From assembly GCF_001548095.1 (NCBI RefSeq), contig NZ_AP014815.1:3037656-3101655 (forward strand): a stretch of 64,000 nucleotides of DNA, written 5' to 3'. How positions within the stretch are numbered: the first letter of the stretch is position 1; the number at the start of each line of letters is the position of its first letter. Both the position numbers and the translations under genes were made by a program. Below are positions 57,235 through 64,000 of the stretch, in pieces. The stretch comes from Geminocystis sp. NIES-3708 (GTDB taxonomy: Bacteria; Cyanobacteriota; Cyanobacteriia; Cyanobacteriales; Cyanobacteriaceae). The notes beneath the pieces were generated by a model, which saw only the letters and a program-made list of their open reading frames with translations, did not search any database and was not told the DNA's origin.

Positions 57235-58158
57235 TTACTTATCTTTTGTTTTCCCATATTCATAAACTAAATTAAAAAAATCTCTAACTGTAGGAATTTC
57301 CAATCGATCTTTTGTTGTAATTAAAACAACTTCTCTTGTTAATTGACTATTTATTGAATAATTTGACGGCATATTAATAGGAATAATAGCTAAAGTGGGA
57401 TCTAATTTCGATTCTTGTAATGCCAATTCTGGTAATAAAGCAATTAAATTTCCTTGACGAATCACCCCTCGAAAAGCATCTAAGGTATTTAACTCCATTG
57501 CTACCTCTAATTCAAATCCGTTACTAGCAAATATATCTTGAACTATGCGTTGCATACCATAACCGTCTTTAAAAATTACCTGAGAATATTTTGCTAATTC
57601 GGCAATCGTGACATTTTTTTGTGTGGCTAAGGGATGATTATTAGATACTAATACTTGAATTGCTTCATAATATAAATGTTTAACTATCATATCTGAACTA
57701 GAAGTTAAATATTTATTATTCATCACTAAAGCTACATCGACTAAACCATCTCGTAACACTTTTAAAGCTCTATCACTACCTAAAGCAGTTACTCGTAATT
57801 GTACTTGAGGATGATTTTTGCAAAAATCCTGTAAAAGAGGTGGTAAATAATAAGCACATACAGAATGAATAGCGGCAACACACAACTCTGGTTGCTCACC
57901 GCCAAGTAATTCTTGAATTTTTTCTTCAACTTTTTCCCATTCCTGACAAATACGTCTAGCATGAGGTAAAAGTTTTTCGCCACTTACAGTTAATTTTGCC
58001 TGTGCTTGACGATGAAATAAAGCTGTTTTTAAATGAACTTCTAAACCTTGAACTTGACGACTAATAGTCGATTGTGTCACTCCACAAAGCTTCGCTGCTT
58101 GTCCAAAACTACCTGTTTCACTTACTGCTAGAAAAGCTTTGATTTGTTCGATTCTCAT
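57235..58158 (-). CDS. ntcB: LysR-family regulator, probably NtcB
   Basis: The 307-residue regulator opens MRIEQIKAFLAVSETGSFGQ and continues with a LysR helix-turn-helix (GQAAKLCGVTQSTISRQVQGLE) and effector domain. The opening resembles cyanobacterial NtcB, which activates nitrate-assimilation genes; I recall this without a check. A perfect NtcA site with correctly spaced -10 before it supports the name, because ntcB is under NtcA control. No nitrate genes are adjacent, so the call is probable, not certain. Confidence 0.65.
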   Translation of the reverse strand: MRIEQIKAFLAVSETGSFGQAAKLCGVTQSTISRQVQGLEVHLKTALFHRQAQAKLTVSGEKLLPHARRICQEWEKVEEKIQELLGGEQPELCVAAIHSVCAYYLPPLLQDFCKNHPQVQLRVTALGSDRALKVLRDGLVDVALVMNNKYLTSSSDMIVKHLYYEAIQVLVSNNHPLATQKNVTIAELAKYSQVIFKDGYGMQRIVQDIFASNGFELEVAMELNTLDAFRGVIRQGNLIALLPELALQESKLDPTLAIIPINMPSNYSINSQLTREVVLITTKDRLEIPTVRDFFNLVYEYGKTKDK

Positions 58159-58204
58159 AAATTATTATCAATTTTGCCTATTTCTTTACACCTCAAGTTA
58201 ATAG

Positions 58205-58245
58205 ACTATAGATTCAGTTGCGAACGATTCTGTAACGATTCATAC
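58205..58245 (-). promoter_or_regulatory. NtcA-activated promoter of the NtcB-like gene
   Basis: GTA-N8-TAC is at 58232-58245. On the minus strand the -10 TATAGT (58205-58210, TAN3T form) lies 21 bases further, the spacing of class II NtcA promoters. The transcription start would be about 40 bases before the ATG. Confidence 0.72.
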
Positions 58246-58342
58246 CAATAATAATTAACAATTCACCATTAATTACTCCTCAATCTATTTCTTAGGAGTA
58301 AGATAAAGATAATATCTCCCAATCAAATAAATCCACAAAAAA

Positions 58343-59518
58343 ATGACTAATTTGCTCGAACAATTACGTTTATACACAGTTGTAGTTGCAGATACTGGAG
58401 AAATCCAAGCCATCGAAAACTTTACTCCTAGAGACACCACTACAAACCCGTCTCTTATTACTGCGGCGGCACAAATGCCTGAATATCAAAACATCGTTGA
58501 TGATACCCTCAAACAAGCTAGAGAAGAATTAGGAAAAAAAGCCGATACAGATATAGTTGTAAAACTTGCTATTGATTGGTTAGCCGTTGCTTTTGGGAAA
58601 AAAATATTAGATATTATACCCGGAAGAGTCTCCACCGAAGTTGATGCTCGTTTATCCTATGATACTCAAGGAACAATCGAAAAAGCCCGTTATTTAATAT
58701 CTCAATATGAGAAAGCAGGTATAAAAAAAGAGCGAATTTTAATCAAAATTGCCTCTACATGGGAAGGAATCAAAGCCGCCGAAATTCTCGAAAAAGAAGG
58801 TATCCACTGTAATTTAACTCTTTTATTCGGTTTTCATCAAGCCGTTGCTTGTGCCGAAGCAGGAGTTACCTTGATTTCTCCTTTCGTGGGTAGAATTTTA
58901 GACTGGTACAAGAAAACCACTGGTAAAGATTATATTGGTGCAGAAGATCCCGGTGTGCAATCTGTTACCGAAATTTACAACTACTATAAAAAATTTGGTT
59001 ATAAAACGGAAGTGATGGGAGCAAGTTTTCGTAACATTAGTGAAATTTGTGAGTTGGCAGGTTGTGATTTGTTGACAATTTCTCCGAAACTATTAGAACA
59101 ATTAAGTAATACTGAAGAAGATTTACCCCGTAAATTATCCCCAGAAACGGCTCTAAACTTAGATATTGAACAAATTACTATCGATAAAGAAATCTTCGAG
59201 AAGATGCACAAAGAAGATAAAATGGCATCAGAAAAGTTAGAAGAAGGCATCATTGGATTTACCAAAGCCTTAGAAACTCTTGAGCAACTTTTAGCCTCTC
59301 GTTTAGCCAGACTAGAAGGTGACGAGACTTTAGCCCATGCAGTAGGTGATATTTTTCAAGTATATGACCTAGATGGTGATGGTTTCATTACCCGTGAAGA
59401 ATGGGCAGGTGCTGATGCGGTATTCGATGCTCTTGATATTAATCATGACGGTAGAATAACTCCTGCAGAAATGGCTTCTGGTTTAGGTGCGATACTATAT
59501 TTAGCAAATGTAAGTTAA
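58343..59518 (+). CDS. tal: Transaldolase with C-terminal EF-hand pair
   Basis: Transaldolase moves a three-carbon unit in the pentose phosphate pathway. The 391-residue protein has the TIM barrel with the Schiff-base Lys K135 ([11 protein letters not shown]) and DTTTNPSLI opening. A C-terminal extension carries two canonical EF-hand loops (D342-E353, [13 protein letters not shown]365-E376, [12 protein letters not shown]). The EF-hand fusion is known in several cyanobacteria. Calcium would be the expected effector; whether it changes activity is not visible here. Confidence 0.95.
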   Translation: MTNLLEQLRLYTVVVADTGEIQAIENFTPRDTTTNPSLITAAAQMPEYQNIVDDTLKQAREELGKKADTDIVVKLAIDWLAVAFGKKILDIIPGRVSTEVDARLSYDTQGTIEKARYLISQYEKAGIKKERILIKIASTWEGIKAAEILEKEGIHCNLTLLFGFHQAVACAEAGVTLISPFVGRILDWYKKTTGKDYIGAEDPGVQSVTEIYNYYKKFGYKTEVMGASFRNISEICELAGCDLLTISPKLLEQLSNTEEDLPRKLSPETALNLDIEQITIDKEIFEKMHKEDKMASEKLEEGIIGFTKALETLEQLLASRLARLEGDETLAHAVGDIFQVYDLDGDGFITREEWAGADAVFDALDINHDGRITPAEMASGLGAILYLANVS

Positions 59519-59578
59519 ATAATTAACCATTAACAATTAATAATTTTATCTATTAAACATAATATTGATCATAATAAT

Positions 59579-59992
59579 ATGAAACATCAACTTAAGAGTA
59601 TAATTCTTTCTAGTGTTACTTTATCTTTAACTATTTTACCGTCGAATGTTTTGGCTAATAACTTAATTAGTCAACCGCCTCAACTATTAGCTCAAAATCA
59701 AGAAAAAAATTATTGTAAACCAGAAGAAAGTCTATTTTTAAGTGCAGAAACAAAAAACTTTTGGCTGAATATTTGTGGGGGAGATTTACCTCGTTATTAT
59801 GTTGGCGTTAGTAAAAAAAATGGTAAGCGTATTCGTTTAGTTTTAGATGATTATGATAAACAAGGAAATTATTTTTCCGCTTATAATGGGAATGTTAATT
59901 ACTTGATTATTTTTAATACTCCTAAAGGTAGTTTTTTAACAGTTACAGAAGGAAAAAAAGAGTTATTTCGAGAGCCTTTAATTCGTTGGTAA
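59579..59992 (+). CDS. Secreted hypothetical protein
   Basis: The 137-residue product has a signal peptide (about 1-26) and a mature domain with two Cys (about C47 and C70), which could form a disulfide. The remainder is beta-rich (YYVGVSKKNGKRIRLVLDDY). I do not recognise the family. It is downstream of tal by about 60 bases and convergent with the channel gene. Confidence 0.65.
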   Translation: MKHQLKSIILSSVTLSLTILPSNVLANNLISQPPQLLAQNQEKNYCKPEESLFLSAETKNFWLNICGGDLPRYYVGVSKKNGKRIRLVLDDYDKQGNYFSAYNGNVNYLIIFNTPKGSFLTVTEGKKELFREPLIRW

Positions 59993-60010
59993 AATTAAAT
60001 TATTTTGGCT

Positions 60011-60655
60011 TTATTTTTTATATAAACCCACTAATGTGGCAATAGATATAGCTGGAAAAAGTTGACCACATAATCCTTCTAAAATACTCAACATCATGGC
60101 AAAATGATTGACAGGCGTTATATCACCATAACCGATAGTTGTTAAAGTAACAAAACTAAAATGCAACAAATTAATATTAACCTGTGTCGATTTCGATTCG
60201 GGAAAATTAAAAGCATTTACATCAAAAAAATAGATTACTTTATACAGTAAAAACCAGAGTATTCCTAACATAATATAAATACAAATCCCTCCTCTAATTA
60301 CATCCTTATTAACTGTAGTTTCTAAGTGAACTTTTTGAGAAATAGCGGTAATAGACAGAATCAAAAATATACTATCAAAAGTAGTAGTAATAATCGCTAA
60401 TAATTCTGATAAATAATTTTGATTATAAATATTAATTAAATCTGTTAAAAGAGATAATGCTGCAACGAAATAGAAAATTCTAATAATTACTTTAGGAAAA
60501 ATTAATGTATTAATTGCAGAAATAATAGTCAGGAAAAAACTTAAAGGAAGGATAAAATTAATAACAGGAAAATATTCTGAAAAAGGAATAATAATAAAAA
60601 ATATTATTAAGTAAATAAGAAGCTGTGTATATTTATTTTTATTGGATATTTTCAC
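60011..60655 (-). CDS. Potassium channel-like protein
   Basis: The 214-residue membrane protein has about six hydrophobic segments and a pore loop with the selectivity filter TIGYGD (about 170-176). There is no cytosolic RCK domain after the last helix. The N-terminal four segments are not a canonical charged voltage sensor. It would form a K+-selective tetramer in the plasma or thylakoid membrane. The regulatory input is unknown. Confidence 0.85.
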   Translation of the reverse strand: MKISNKNKYTQLLIYLIIFFIIIPFSEYFPVINFILPLSFFLTIISAINTLIFPKVIIRIFYFVAALSLLTDLINIYNQNYLSELLAIITTTFDSIFLILSITAISQKVHLETTVNKDVIRGGICIYIMLGILWFLLYKVIYFFDVNAFNFPESKSTQVNINLLHFSFVTLTTIGYGDITPVNHFAMMLSILEGLCGQLFPAISIATLVGLYKK

Positions 60656-60784
60656 GGTAAATTTTAATCAATTAAAACTTAAAAAATTATTGAATATAAT
60701 ATTTTTATTAAACTAAAAAATAAAATTAGTTTTGATGATCAATAATATTTATATTTCAAAGATACCAGAAAAAATAAAACAAAA

Positions 60785-61657
60785 ATGATTAATTATCAAA
60801 TATGGCAGTGGCAAGGTTTTAATATTGGTTATCAAAGTTATGGAGAAATAGGAGAGGTAATCGTTTTCATCCACGGTTTTGGTGCAAATAGTGGACATTG
60901 GCGACATAATTTACCATTTTTAGGTCAAAATTATCGTTGTTATGCCATTGATTTACTGGGTTTTGGTGCATCCGCTAAACCAACTCCGGGGCAACCTTTT
61001 TATTATACTTTTGAAACTTGGTCAAAACAAGTTGCTGATTTTTGTCGAGAAATAGTGAAAACTCCTGTTTATTTAATTGGTAATTCTATTGGTTGTATCG
61101 TAACCATGCAAACTGCTGTTGATAATCCTGATTTAGTTTTGGGTATAGCCGCACTTAATTGTTCTTTAAGATTATTACACGATCGCAAACGAGAAAGTTT
61201 ACCATTTTATAAAAATGTCGGTGCAACAGTGATGCAAAAATTGTTGACAAATAAGAGTATAGGGAACTTTTTTTACCGACAAATTGCGAAACCAAAAGTA
61301 ATAAAAAATCTTCTTTCCCAAGCCTATCAAAATAAAGAAGCTATTACCGATGAATTAATAGACATAATTTATAAACCTTCTCAAGATAAAGGAGCGTCAG
61401 ATGTGTTTTTGGCATTTACCGCCTATTCTGGTGGTGCTTTACCCGAAGATTTATTGCCTATTCTACCTTGTCCAATAACTTTTTTTTGGGGTACAAATGA
61501 TCCTTGGGAATCCATTGAATTAGGGAGAGAGTTAGCCAATTATCCTATGGTAAAAGATTTTATTGAGTTAGAAGGTTTAGGGCATTGCCCTCAAGATGAA
61601 GCTCCAGAAATTGTTAATCCTTTGTTAAGACAATGGTTAGAAACTCTTGAACATTAG
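60785..61657 (+). CDS. Alpha/beta-fold hydrolase
   Basis: The 290-residue protein has the oxyanion segment FIHGFGANSGHWRHNL, the nucleophile elbow GNSIGC (S101), the acid in the WGTNDPW loop and the catalytic His in GLGHCPQDE. It resembles plastid and cyanobacterial hydrolases of the 2-hydroxy-6-oxo-diene type, but the substrate is unknown. It is divergent from the channel gene and convergent with the M23 peptidase. Confidence 0.85.
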   Translation: MINYQIWQWQGFNIGYQSYGEIGEVIVFIHGFGANSGHWRHNLPFLGQNYRCYAIDLLGFGASAKPTPGQPFYYTFETWSKQVADFCREIVKTPVYLIGNSIGCIVTMQTAVDNPDLVLGIAALNCSLRLLHDRKRESLPFYKNVGATVMQKLLTNKSIGNFFYRQIAKPKVIKNLLSQAYQNKEAITDELIDIIYKPSQDKGASDVFLAFTAYSGGALPEDLLPILPCPITFFWGTNDPWESIELGRELANYPMVKDFIELEGLGHCPQDEAPEIVNPLLRQWLETLEH

Positions 61658-61670
61658 TTATTTTAAGAGC

Positions 61671-61700
61671 ATTGTGGGCGAATATCCTTCGCCTCACAAT
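61671..61700. terminator. Hairpin between convergent hydrolase and M23 genes
   Basis: ATTGTG and GCGAA pair with TTCGC and CACAAT, with a short mismatch between the two arms. It is a probable bidirectional terminator. Confidence 0.5.
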
Positions 61701-61712
61701 TTATCATAATCT

Positions 61713-63011
61713 TTATTTTTTAGGTAACAAAGCGATAGGATTAACGGCTTTTTGACCTTGAGGATGAATTTCAAAATGTAAGTGAGGGCCTGTACTAAAT
61801 CCAGTACTACCCATATTGGCGATGTGTTGTCCTTGTTTTACGAATTGCCCTCGACGTACATGAATCTTACTGTTATGAGCATAAAGAGTAACTGTACCAT
61901 CAAGGTGTTGGATTTTAACTAAGTTACCAAAACCACCAGAATTCCAACCAGCGGAAATAACTTCTCCTTCTGCCGCCGCTACAATAGGAGTACCGACAGG
62001 ACCAGCTACATCAATTCCTTTGTGCATTCTACCCCAGCGCCAACCATAACCAGAGGTAAATACTCCTTGGGCGGGCCAAATAAAACCATTAAAAGGACGA
62101 CTATTATCTGGTAAATAAGGATCAGGGGAATTAATTTGTGGTAAATCAGGGGATACCATTTGTCCTGCAGAAGGAGTTACCATTGGGTTATAGTATTCTA
62201 CTTGAATCGGTACAGAACTCATTAAGTTACCAGAAGAAGGCCCTTGATTTGTCTGGGGATTAGGAGCAGGATTAATAATTCTGCTATTTCTGCGATCTAA
62301 ATTTTGATTAAAAGAAGTTCTCGTGTTACTAATTAAAGTTGGTCGTTCTACATTACCCAGAGTTTCTAGAGGTTCTGTTTCAGTCTGTTGTACGAAAATT
62401 TCTTCATTAACTGAAGTTACAACAGGTATATTAATGGAGTTATTTGCTCTATCAGAATTATTAATTACAGGAGCAATATTACTTCTTTGCTCAACCTCTA
62501 CAGGAATAGAGATAGATTGAGGCTCATTTTTGATATTTACTGGTGCTTGAAATTCAACTTTTATTGGTATTGACAAAGAGTTTTCTTGAACAACAGTAGA
62601 AGTAGAAACTTCATTAGATGCAATTAGAGAAGGATTATTCAGAGTTTGAACTGAATTTTGTGGAGGCAGATTCGCTGTTTTAACAACATTGAGTTCTACT
62701 GTTTCCGTTGTTACTTCTTCTAAGGGTGTCACTTGAGCATCTTTTGCAATAGTATAAGTGTTATTTGTTACATTATCTATGGCAGTGGATGAGAGATTAT
62801 TGCTCAATTCGGAGTCAATAGTGTTGGATGCTTCTACTAACATTGAGACTTGTTTAACACTGTTAACCAATAAAGTCGGCTTGGAAAGCTCTAAACTTTC
62901 GGTGGGTAAAGTGGAGGTAGCTGCTTTAGCAGATTCAGGATAAACGATTAACCCTAAAGCAATTAATAAAATGCCCTGAGATAATTTTTGTGATTTTGAT
63001 TTTAGATTCAT
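61713..63011 (-). CDS. M23-family peptidoglycan endopeptidase
   Basis: The 432-residue secreted protein has a signal peptide (about 1-30), a long low-complexity Thr/Asn/Val/Pro-rich linker (about 35-295), and a C-terminal M23 (LytM) domain (about 315-430) with HKGID and LHFEIH, the zinc ligands of active enzymes. It should cut peptidoglycan cross-bridges. ATG 63011 is chosen for AAGGAA 8 bases upstream, over GTG 63035. The linker repeats a PIQVEYYNP-like motif (IPIKVEF, IPVEVEQ). Confidence 0.88.
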   Translation of the reverse strand: MNLKSKSQKLSQGILLIALGLIVYPESAKAATSTLPTESLELSKPTLLVNSVKQVSMLVEASNTIDSELSNNLSSTAIDNVTNNTYTIAKDAQVTPLEEVTTETVELNVVKTANLPPQNSVQTLNNPSLIASNEVSTSTVVQENSLSIPIKVEFQAPVNIKNEPQSISIPVEVEQRSNIAPVINNSDRANNSINIPVVTSVNEEIFVQQTETEPLETLGNVERPTLISNTRTSFNQNLDRRNSRIINPAPNPQTNQGPSSGNLMSSVPIQVEYYNPMVTPSAGQMVSPDLPQINSPDPYLPDNSRPFNGFIWPAQGVFTSGYGWRWGRMHKGIDVAGPVGTPIVAAAEGEVISAGWNSGGFGNLVKIQHLDGTVTLYAHNSKIHVRRGQFVKQGQHIANMGSTGFSTGPHLHFEIHPQGQKAVNPIALLPKK

Positions 63012-63383
63012 GTACAATTTCCTTTTACTCGTCACACTCTAAATTTTTGAGAGCAAACTATCGAGTTAGCGATAATCTACCATGAGAAACATTAAATTAT
63101 TATTATTTTTAAGTGTAAATTCTAGCTCAATGTATCAAGAAATGTCACTTTATTTTTAAATTAATGATATAAATTTCTTATACTTTGATTTAATGTTCTT
63201 AAACCAAAATTCAAAAAAGTTCAGCTATAACAATTACTATCAAAAACTTTAGCTAAAATAAATCAAGTAAGATCAATTTAGTAAATTATTATCTATTTTC
63301 TTGTTATTTAAAAGCATTTATTACAATTGATAATTTTTTTAAATAACTTTTTGTCGTTTAATATTAAGAGGAAAAAATCAATT
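63012..63383. other. 372-base AT-rich gap between the M23 gene and the hypothetical gene
   Basis: Promoter region of two divergent genes, with no credible reading frame. No repeat array or strong hairpin was seen. Promoter elements could not be assigned with confidence. Confidence 0.6.
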
Positions 63384-63719
63384 ATGTCCTATTCTTTCGA
63401 CATTGTTGGAGTCACACCTATTTTGGACTTTTTCTATTATCAACAACAAGTAGAACAAAATCCAAAACGTAGTAAAGCCTATCTTGGTAGTTATCAATGT
63501 ACTTTAGATAGTTTTATTCAATCTACGCAAATGATTCCCAAAAAACCTGACTGGAATTGGGATCAAGTCACTGAAAGTATTGTCAATTTTTGGTTAGAGC
63601 AAGAAGAAACCATCGAACAATGGAAACAAACTTTTGAAAATTCCAATCCACAAAATTTGATTATTGCTAGAGTCGCAAATGTTAAATGGTTAAGACAGGA
63701 GTTTCAATCATTATTGTAA
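63384..63719 (+). CDS. Small hypothetical protein
   Basis: The 111-residue protein is soluble and Gln/Trp rich (MSYSFDIVGVTPILDFFYYQ start; PDWNWDQVTESIVNFWLEQEE). I do not recognise the family. ATG 63384 is chosen because AAGAGGA lies about 12 bases upstream. An in-frame TTG at 63327 would add nineteen basic residues without a Shine-Dalgarno. Confidence 0.65.
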   Translation: MSYSFDIVGVTPILDFFYYQQQVEQNPKRSKAYLGSYQCTLDSFIQSTQMIPKKPDWNWDQVTESIVNFWLEQEETIEQWKQTFENSNPQNLIIARVANVKWLRQEFQSLL

Positions 63720-63780
63720 AGTAGTTAACAATTCATGATAAGAAAACCTGAACAGTTAATAAAATTAAATGCAGTTTTTT

Positions 63781-63808
63781 AATTGTTAATTGTTAATTAT
63801 TAATTATT
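63781..63808. repeat. Four phased heptamers
   Basis: AATTGTT twice, then AATTATT twice, just beyond the stop of argB (the last bases overlap it). Same family as 8514-8555. Confidence 0.85.
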
Positions 63809-64000
63809 ACGGTACGATCATCGAACCAATACCATCATCTGTAAAAATTTCTAGTAACAAAGCATGGGGTAATCTTCCATCAATAATATGTGCCGCTTTT
63901 ACTCCTTGAGCTAGCGATCGCACACAACAATTGACTTTGGGAATCATGCCACCGCTGACAACTCCTTCATCAATTAAATCTCTTGCGTCTTGAATAGAAA
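63807..64000 (-). CDS. argB: N-acetylglutamate kinase, C-terminal part (cut by window edge)
   Basis: The visible C-terminus of this arginine-pathway kinase contains [38 protein letters not shown] and IGSMIVP at the stop. These are the closing motifs of ArgB. The first part of the gene lies beyond base 64000. Confidence 0.9.
   Translation of the reverse strand, partial: SIQDARDLIDEGVVSGGMIPKVNCCVRSLAQGVKAAHIIDGRLPHALLLEIFTDDGIGSMIVP

Noticed and set aside
1-64000. tRNA, rRNA, CRISPR array or intact transposase
   Set aside because: None was recognised by eye on either strand; a covariance-model scan would be needed to be sure for tRNA.

Overview
The window is chromosomal DNA of an AT-rich, probably unicellular cyanobacterium. 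Markers are RpaB, RbcR, beta-carotene hydroxylase CrtR, a Psb35-like protein, an ssl1498-family protein, CCB2/CCB4-type complex C assembly protein, WCGLC-type thioredoxin, SmtA-type metallothionein, and frequent GCGATCGC (HIP1) octamers. The composition resembles low-GC genera such as Geminocystis or Cyanobacterium, but this is an impression, not a computed placement. No rRNA, tRNA, CRISPR array or intact insertion sequence was seen.

Layout. 1-9.9 kb: end of an OmpR-type regulator, glycogen phosphorylase, an FHA-ABC transporter, a methyltransferase, a DUF1995 protein, fabD and hom. 9.9-17.5 kb: a leftward block with an orphan sugar-type permease, small membrane proteins, ExoD, hisZ, a J-domain protein, pepA and rbcR. 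17.6-25.6 kb: a NnrU/Z-ISO-like protein, trxC, a Psb35-like gene, a 1152-residue hybrid kinase, the DUF3086/DUF3119 pair and an unlisted 58-codon ssl1498-type gene. 25.6-34.9 kb: a copper/metal island with a CopRS-like pair, a DUF411 protein, a decayed His-rich gene, a PepSY-type membrane protein, a His-rich secreted peptide, a DUF2808 protein, CopB, CopA, a glutaredoxin-MauE-like fusion and a MerR regulator. 35.4-51.2 kb: glgA, a parvulin/type I secretion ABC/HlyD operon, a CCB protein, rpaB, crtR, trhO, prxQ, queE, ftsY and lysC. 51.4-52.4 kb: an SmtB-like repressor and a 57-residue metallothionein placed tail to tail. 52.4-64 kb: bestrophin, sppA, metF, trpS, an NtcB-like regulator, an EF-hand transaldolase, a K+ channel, a hydrolase, an M23 peptidase and the end of argB.

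The most coherent system is the copper island. Five promoters (for the DUF411 gene, the decayed His-rich gene, the His-rich peptide, DUF2808 and copA) carry the direct repeat TTTCAT-N5-TTTCAT. In four of them a -10-like hexamer lies exactly 10 bp downstream; in the copA promoter that hexamer is weak. This is the layout expected of an OmpR/PhoB-type regulator such as the local CopR homologue, and it suggests one regulon of secreted metal-binding proteins. A separate MerR circuit with a 20-bp-spacer promoter faces the glutaredoxin fusion. A third metal circuit (SmtB-like repressor, TGAA-N6-TTCA operator, metallothionein) lies 17 kb away.

Other regulatory links are visible. RpaB is encoded here, and a perfect HLR1 motif lies upstream of glgA with a weaker one upstream of crtR. 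A perfect GTA-N8-TAC NtcA site with a correctly spaced -10 lies before the NtcB-like gene. Many intergenic gaps carry 7-bp-phased AT repeats.
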